Of a stretch of DNA of 64,000 nt, positions 57,450-64,000 are shown piece by piece (within the stretch, counting starts at the first letter, position 1; each line of letters starts with the position of its first letter). The DNA is taken from assembly GCF_016801865.2 (NCBI RefSeq), contig NC_068938.1, positions 2,831,912-2,895,911 of the forward strand, given 5' to 3'. Source of the DNA: Culex pipiens pallens. Its lineage: Eukaryota; Arthropoda; Insecta; Diptera; Culicidae. The position numbers and the translations under genes were made by a program. The notes under the pieces were generated by a model. That model had not been told where the DNA came from. It worked only from the letters and a program-made list of their open reading frames with translations, and made no database searches.

Positions 57450-58545
57450 AGTGTATGAAAACGAATCGGTCATTTATCTTGTGGCAATAAATAAATTCAT
57501 GCAAATGAAAAATTTGCTCTTTTTTTCAAGCTGCAGAAACCGGGAGAGAAGATCGAGTGCCATATTTACAATGCACTTATCGTGGACTCAGTGTCGAAGA
57601 AGCGATTGTGTGTTGCCTCCGACGGTTGGTGATAAATGGTCCTTTTGAACGGGGAAGAGTGAGAGAGAGATCTGTTGTTGCCTACCCTCTATCGGGGATG
57701 AATGATAAATAGGTGAGGGCGTTGTGCCGTTGGAATTTGCACCGCCGAAAGCATCTCAGGTGATCGAAATTGGACCTTTTCCTAGAAGAGCCAAGCTCGT
57801 ACCTTATCACTGGATGCAATCTGATTCGATCATAACAGCAAGACTCGAGCGAGATATTCCACCCAGCAATCGACTTAGACTGACCACAAATGGGAAAACA
57901 ATCAGCTGTCTATTCGCCTGTTCGAACGTGCTTTGTGGTAAACTCCAAAGGGTTCGGAATCTGCCCCCGGAATCGACATTGTCAGACAATTCATTGCTCG
58001 CGCTGTAACTCAAGCCTCAAAAGCTCGCATCGTCGATGTCGTGTTACAACAAGCGGTGGGATCTCAAGTAGCGCGCGCAAAACGACGCACCACGTGTCTC
58101 TCCCCACGACGGAGAAACCTCAGGTGAGGCGAAGGCAGATCCATGGCAGGTCCTCTTGAGTCGAGTAGTAGAGTTTCGTGTGTTTGGCGGCGGCGCAAAA
58201 CCACATGATTGAAGTGCAAACACATTCGCTTGAGAATCTCGCTCGCTGAAGCTGCTGCTGCTGCTGCAACGAGAAAGGAAAGCCCGTCATCAATTGGAGT
58301 GCGGTTGCAGTGCGGTGGCATTAATGTCAACTTGTCGAATGTTCACACGCCTCGAACCTGGCGGGAAATTCTGCAATGTGCCGCGACGAAGACTACGGCG
58401 ATGGTGAGTAGTGCCTCGAGCAGGATGAGTTCGGGACGGTGGGTTAAATTTGATCATGAAATGTTACAAATCTCTAGACGAAAACTGAAAACAAAAAAAA
58501 ATAAACTTAAAAAACAATGAATCGTTGTTCTGGACTGTATTACTA
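57450..58545. other. No confident gene; GC-richer single-copy stretch
   Basis: 57500-58520 is GC-rich for this window and not visibly repetitive, with a GCTGCTGCTG run near 58248-58265. Overlapping frames on both strands are short and show no domain or paired splice sites. It may belong to a gene outside the window. Confidence 0.4.
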
Positions 58546-60060
58546 AATCAGGTTGATTTTCGAAATTTCAATTTTTTCAATATCGGTATCAAACGATCGG
58601 GATTTTTTCATACATTTCGAATGTAATAACAACATTTTTAGAAAATACTGCAAATTTTCACAAAACTACGTATTTTCGAAAAAAATGCTAAAAATTTCCG
58701 TTTTTACAATGTGGGTATCAAAAGATCGAGATTTTTTCATACATTTCGAAAGTTATAAAAAAATGAAAATACTCAAAGTTTTCACAAAACTACGTATTTT
58801 TGAAAAAATACTCTAAATTTCCGTTTTTTACAAGAGGTATCAAATGTTCGGGATTTTTTTTATACATTTCAAAAGTTATAACACAAATTTGTGGAAATAT
58901 CCAAATTTTCACAAAACTAGGTTTTTTTTCGAAAAAATACCCCAAATTTCAGTTTTTTACAATATGAGTATCACATGGTTGAGATTTTTTCATTAATTGT
59001 TACTTTGTATCGTCATGTGTCCGACTTAAGCCCGCAACCGGGACTTAAGCCCGCAACCACCTCATTAGTACTGAGACGCACCGCCAATTGTACCACTGAG
59101 GCCCTTGAGATTCTAGATGTCTCAAACCACCGTAGTGCTACGTGTGACAGTTTGGTATCTATTTCAGCCTAAAAACAGTATATTTAGATCGCTTTTTGTT
59201 CATTTGGTATCGTGATCATCGTCGTCTCCTTCTGGCGAAATCCGCTGAGCAGGAAGATTGAATTGAATACGTAGTTTTGTGAAAATTTTGAGTATTTTCA
59301 AAAAATGTTGTTATTACATTCGAAATGAATTAAAAAATCCCGATCGTTTGATACCCATATTGTAAAAATTGAAATTTTGAGTATTTTTTTTTCGAAAATA
59401 CGTAGTTTTGTGAAAATTATGAGTATTTTCAAAAAATATTGTTATTATATTCGAAATGCATGAAAAAATCCCGATCGTTTGGTACCCATATTGTACAAAT
59501 TTAAATTTTGAGTTTTTTTTTCGAAAATACGTAAATTTGTGAAAATTTTGAGTTTTTTCTTAAAAATGTTGTTATAACATTCGAAATGTATGAAAAAATC
59601 CTGATCTTTTGATACCCATATTGTAAAAATTGAAATTTTGAGTATTTTTTTTCGAAAAAACGTAGTTTTGTGAAAATTTGGAGTATTTTCTAATAATGTT
59701 ATTACATTCGAAATGTTTGAAAAAATCTAGATCGTTTGATGCCCAAATTGTAAAAGTTGAAATTTTGAGTATTTTTTTTTTCAAAAATACGTAGTTTTTT
59801 GAAAATTTTGAGTATTTTCAAAAAAATATAGTTATTACATTCAAAATGTATGAAAAAATCCCGATCGTTTGATACCCATATTGTTAAAATTTAAATTTTG
59901 AGTATTTTTTTCGAAAATACGTAGTTTTGTGAAAATTTTGAGTATTTTCAAAAAATGTTGTTATGACATCCAAAATGTATGAAAGAAAAACCTGATCATT
60001 TGATACCCATATTGCAATAGCAATATATTTTTAGATTTTTCAGAGAAAATAATGCATTTT
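58546..60060. repeat. Two ~130-bp tandem arrays in opposite orientation
   Basis: Left array: units anchored on GATCGGGATTTTTTCATAC variants at about 58595, 58724, 58846 and 58977. Right array: the inverse anchor (CCCGATCGTTTGATACCCAT) at about 59341, 59472, 59602, 59729, 59862 and 59993. The unit length varies from 122 to 133 bp. The centre (about 58990-59265) is non-repetitive and contains a tRNA-like fragment. The arrangement could form a large cruciform. Confidence 0.85.
59030..59105 (-). repeat. tRNA-derived fragment (SINE head or tRNA pseudogene)
   Basis: On the minus strand from 59102: an A-box-like TGGTACAATTGG, a 4-bp D stem (GTAC/GTGC), and an anticodon arm TCTCA-GTACTAA-TGAGG whose loop centre reads ACT. 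A B-box-like GGGCTTAAGTCC follows. The T-arm segment TTGCGGGCTTAAGTC is duplicated in tandem and the acceptor stem cannot close, so it is not a functional tRNA. tRNA-derived SINEs are known in mosquitoes. Confidence 0.5.
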
Positions 60061-61140
60061 CGAAATACAGGAAAAATACGTATTTTTGAAAAAAAATTCA
60101 TGAAATAATAATTTTAATTGATAACTGACATCAACCGATTCCAAAACACTATAATTTTTTTTATGTTTGCATGATTATTCATAGAATTATAGTCAGCCCA
60201 TAAAGCCAAAACTCCATAAGCTCTGTGCTTCAGTTAAGCACTGGGCCGTGCTTAACCGAGGCAGCTGAACGTTGCAAAACCGGGGCAGTGCAAAACCGAG
60301 GCGTGCAAAACCGAGGCATGACTGTAAATTATATTCAAACCCTTTACCGCCAAAGCAAAATTGAGATTGTTTACGGTTTTGTTTACCATGAACAAATTAG
60401 ATAAAAATTGAATTACTATATTTCAAACAGGTTTTTGCAAGAAGAATTACTTCAATTCATTCAAAAAATTTCAATATACAGTAAAAGTAGTAGTGGGATG
60501 ATGACAATTTATCGTATAATTTGAATCATGTTTGCGTTCTGTGAAAAAACGTTCAACAGAAGTCAATTATAAACCTGAAAACCAAGTGTTAAAAACCATT
60601 AAACAATCATTGAAAAACTACTTTGTATTGTTTAAGAGGTGCCCGAAAAATGCAAAAATTGTTTAAAAACTTGCTCCAAATATTTGAAAAAATTTAATTG
60701 TTAAAAAAAACAAAAACGAAAAGTTAGATTTTTAAGGATAACTAAAAAGCTTAACCATGTTGTTCAAGAGCTGAAACCAGAATAACATGGTTTAGAAAAG
60801 TTATTGTTGTGAAAAAAATAACTTTTGAATAATTTTATTCGTGTGCCAAACCATACTCTCACAAACGGGTCACAGAGGCAAGTTTTAAAGAAATTTTAAG
60901 ATTGTGGAGTATGGATTCATTTTACTTTCTGTCAAAACACTTTGATGAAAAAATATTTCTCAACAAAAAAAAACCAGAAATCATATTTTTGATTTATTGT
61001 ACGGTTTGAGCTTATCAAATAAGAAAAATATACGTTTTCTTGTAGTTGTATGCATTTTTATATGCAGTCAAGCAATAAGTTAATCTTTACACTTATTTTA
61101 AATATTAAAGTCCCTGTCCTATTCAATTTTCATGCAAAAT
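60061..61140. other. No gene seen; AT-rich with a small tandem repeat
   Basis: About 60240-60325 carries four loose copies of a GTGCAAAACCGAGGC unit (the first reads GTGCTTAACCGAGGC). The remainder is AT-rich, and its last part matches the relic at 53520-53905. Confidence 0.5.
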
Positions 61141-61274
61141 ATGATTCAGCACCAAAATTAGAACAATTTTCAATAAATTTAAAATTTCCCGGGAATTCCT
61201 TTTTTGGTTGAATTGGTTGAAAATTTCCCGTTTCCCGGGAAATTTGTAACCCCGGGAAATTGGACGCTCTAGTA
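61141..61274. mobile_element. Right end of a hAT-like MITE (TTTCCCGGG family)
   Basis: The block ends CCCCGGGAAATTGGACGCTCTA, shown here in two overlapping parts: CCCCGGGAAATT and GGACGCTCTA. This is the same terminus as the 7041-8038 element. The left end is not recognisable, so the copy is truncated or decayed. Confidence 0.6.
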
Positions 61275-61370
61275 CCATGGACTGAGCTAAAAATCAAATA
61301 CTGTAAGGAAAATACTATCTAGGAATCTAGGAATGTAATCCATAATTGCGGACGGTGCACCGTGGTCTTG

Positions 61371-61720
61371 ATCGCAAAATTAAGTGAGAATTTAAATAAT
61401 GTAACTTTTGAATGAATTTTCTGATTAATTTGGTGTCTTCGGCAAAGTTGTAGGTGTTGTTGAGGACTATTCAGAAAAAAAAGGTTTAAGAACAATTTTA
61501 TTTGCTGATTTTCTAATTAACTTTTTTCAGAAAAACTCAAGTTCTCAAAATCTGTATTTCTTTTATTTTCAAGATTTTTTAAATATGTTTTAAGGGACAA
61601 AAATCTGCAATTTTGAGCCATAGAAAAGGATAGCCATAAATTCTGCCGCAGATTTTTGAAAAAAATAGTGATTATGGAAAAAAATCAAAATTTCATAATA
61701 GTAGTTTATGCAACAAGTTG
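61371..61720. mobile_element. Fragment of the 55592-57449 foldback subfamily
   Basis: It shares TTTGGTGTCTTCGGCAAAG, GTTGTTGAGGACTATT and GCCATAGA with the left arm of that element, in the same order, and breaks off near 61720. There is no terminal repeat. Confidence 0.6.
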
Positions 61721-61859
61721 CAAAACGTAGATTTTTTCAGCACGAGTCGTCGTTATTCAACAAGGTTAACCGATATAAATGATGAAAAGTTCAGCTTTTT
61801 AGCACCCCTTTCAGTGATGAAAAGTACTTTTTTATTAGCACTGGTATTGAAAGATATTG

Positions 61860-62915
61860 AGCAGTTCTCTACGGAACCGACCTTTTTTAAATTTTGATTT
61901 TTGTATTTTTTAATCCGGTTGAAACTTTTACGGTGCTTTCGGAATGCCCAAAGAAGCCATTTTGCATCATTAGTTTTTCCATATAATTTTCATACAAATT
62001 TGGCAGCTGACCATACAATAATGATACATGAAAATTCAAAAATCTGTATCTTTTGAAGGATTTTTTTTTATCAATTTGGTGTCTTGGGCAATGTTGTAGG
62101 TATGGATAAAGACTACACTGAAAAAAAAATGATGCACAATAAAAAAATTTGGTGATTTTTACTTTAATTTTTTGTCACTAAAACATAGAGGACATCAAAT
62201 GCCAACTTTTCAGAAATTTCCAAGTTATGCTTAAAATCTTTGACCGAGTTATGAATTTTCGACTCAACACAAATTTTTCAAAAAAATCGAAATATTGGTC
62301 GCAAAAATTTTTCAACTTAAATTTTCCAAGTAAAATCAAATTTGCAATCAAAAAGTACTTAAATAAATTTTCATTAAGCGCACCGTTTTCAAGTTAAATT
62401 CATTTTTAGGTCGCTTTTTTGAAAATAGTCGCAGTTTTTCATTTTTTTTGAAATTAGTGCACATGGTTGCCCACTGTTGTGAAACATATTTTTGAAGAGT
62501 TGAGAAAATTCTCTATATTTTGCTTTTTTGATTTTTGTTGATACGACCTTTAGTTGCTGAGATATTGCCATGAAAGTGTTTAAAAACAATAAAAAAATGA
62601 TGTTTTCCAAACAACTCACCATTTTCTAACGTCGATATCCCAGCAACTATTGGTCCGATTTACAATGTTAAAATATGAAACATTCGTGAAATTTTCCGAC
62701 CTCTTTGAAAACTTTTTTTTTTTTAATTTGCAAATCAAGACTTACATTTCGGGGTGTAATATTGAATGTTTGGCCCTTTTTAATTGTAAGTCTTGAATTG
62801 AAAATTTTGAAAATATTGTTTTCGAAAAGATAAGAAAATTTCACGATTGTTTCATTTTAAACATTGATTTATTAACAACTAATGGTCTTTAATTGCTTAG
62901 TTATCAATATGAGCG
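61860..62915. mobile_element. Partial copy of the 50859-52790 foldback subfamily
   Basis: It starts with GAGCAGTTCTCTACGG and follows the left arm (CCAAAGAAGCCATTTTGC, TTTGGTGTCTTGGGC, ATTGGTCGCAAAAATTTT) through the centre (AAGACTTACATTT facing AATTGTAAGTCTT, about 62738-62795). It decays about 120 bases into the second arm. It is more diverged than the nested copy. Confidence 0.7.
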
Positions 62916-64000
62916 TCGGAGCGTTATCGGGGGTTTTAGTGTTTGACATTGACGGATTTTTTTTTTTGGAAAAAATTGTAAAAAATATACAAACGGTGTA
63001 CATAGAAAAAAATATGGCAGTATTCATCAGGGAATGGTGACAGATTTTGTGTCAAAAAATAAAATAAATAAGCAACGGTTGTAAATTAAAAGAGCCCTGA
63101 CCAGCAGGGTAACTTGTGTTGTTTTTCGCCAAAATAATTTGTTTGAAAAAATCATAACCTCTGCAGTGCCAACCAAATTGATTTTTTGGTTACAATTTTG
63201 TATTGAATTCTTTAATTTATATATTTATACTCGTTTAGTGTTATGATTTACTCAAACAAAATTATATCGAATCAGAATCAATCTTCAGAAAATTCTTCAC
63301 TCAGAAAAGCTAAAACTAGTTTCAATGTTACAAATTTTATGTTCCAATGAAAAAAAAATCGTAATGGTCGCTTAATTTTCCCATAAATAGCATGTCTTTG
63401 GATTTTTTTCTGAGGGTTTTTTAAAACTATTATTGAAGCATTTTGAAGAAAATTAAGTATTTTTGGATTTTGAGTACATTCTGATATAAAGTTTTTTTTC
63501 CAATTTTTTTTTCTATCCTTTAAACATTTATTTTTTTATTAGATCCAAAACAATCTTCAAAAGCAGAGTTTCACGAATAGCCCAGATGAAAAAATACTGT
63601 TTAATTGTTGCATTATTTTCTTGATATCAGCGATTCCAAGTCAAACCAGCATGATGCATATCAAAACTGCTATGATTTGGCTCAAGTTTGTGAACAATGT
63701 AAACAATGCGGAAATTATCTTTTATCTTTTTGAGGTCGTATTCAAAAACAATCTTTTAGAACTTTTTATTGAATTTTTCTATTTAAGAAATTTAACTCCA
63801 TTTTCAGCTCAACCTTCACAAATTCCGTCACCAACCCCAATATGATAATGCTAACCGTTCGATCACACAGAATCGACTGTCTCATCCTTCCAATGAGATC
63901 ACTTCCCCATCCCTGTTGTGGGAACGAGCACCACACCGGCTGGGTTGGTCCCGGAAGCTATCACCAGATGGCACTTTTCACATCCAAAGGGAACGACAAC
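62916..64000. other. No confident gene at the window end
   Basis: AT-rich to about 63600, then slightly GC-richer. A 74-codon plus-strand frame (63621-63845) has no domain. The last 150 bases have more coding-like composition and might belong to an exon continuing beyond the window. Confidence 0.35.

Noticed and set aside
59030..59105. Functional tRNA gene
   Set aside because: The acceptor stem cannot pair, the T arm is duplicated and the B box deviates from consensus.

Overview
This is nuclear DNA from a mosquito, most likely a culicine such as Culex. The evidence is the AT-rich background, the dense layer of short foldback (MITE-like) transposons, mosquito-type retroposon ends, short introns (60 and about 81 nt) and two 100-base N runs that mark scaffold gaps (28067-28166 and 43901-44000). 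Species assignment is inference from general familiarity with mosquito repeats; I could not run a search.

The window is gene-poor. One gene is clear: a two-exon MORN3-like gene on the minus strand (33250-32567, 207 aa, 60-nt intron). A second is probable but unidentified: a 3' terminal exon on the minus strand (21356-21158), with a consensus 81-nt intron, an upstream CAG-rich exon and a polyadenylation signal. Directly downstream of it lies a young retroposon (19774-21021, minus strand) that carries only an ORF1-type protein. It has a 68-base poly(A), a 9-bp target-site duplication, a start resembling insect LINE promoters and a 3' hairpin. This half-LINE is the most notable mobile element here.

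Most of the remainder is repeat DNA. From left to right: an LTR-like GC-rich stretch (1-540); a 16-unit, 141-bp minisatellite (3617-5861); a hAT-like MITE (7041-8038); a foldback element with a 4-bp duplication (10156-11264); a MITE (15362-16069); a (TTTTATG)n heptamer array (16212-16845); the half-LINE; a degenerate 9-bp array beside a gap (28167-29215); MORN3; a 1.97-kb foldback (34487-36456); a cluster of four elements (38009-43890), one containing seven exact 164-bp periods; a short LINE tail insertion (44818-45049); a nest of MITEs (45944-47061); a (CAAAAAA)n array (48726-49303); an inverted-repeat element enclosing what looks like a small spliced transcription unit (49443-50454); a 2.66-kb palindrome-within-palindrome (50480-53138); a 1.03-kb retroposon with a perfect 23-bp duplication (53987-55020); another foldback (55592-57449); an inverted pair of ~130-bp tandem arrays around a tRNA-like fragment (58546-60060); and partial copies of the same families to 62915.

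Between these are more GC-rich, apparently single-copy stretches (about 2000-2700, 8900-10090, 12600-14600, 16900-19500, 21750-22500, 25800-26600, 27240-27900, 29380-30370, 31900-32500, 47600-48520, 57450-58520). I see no convincing coding exon in them; they could be introns, UTRs or regulatory DNA of genes extending outside the window.
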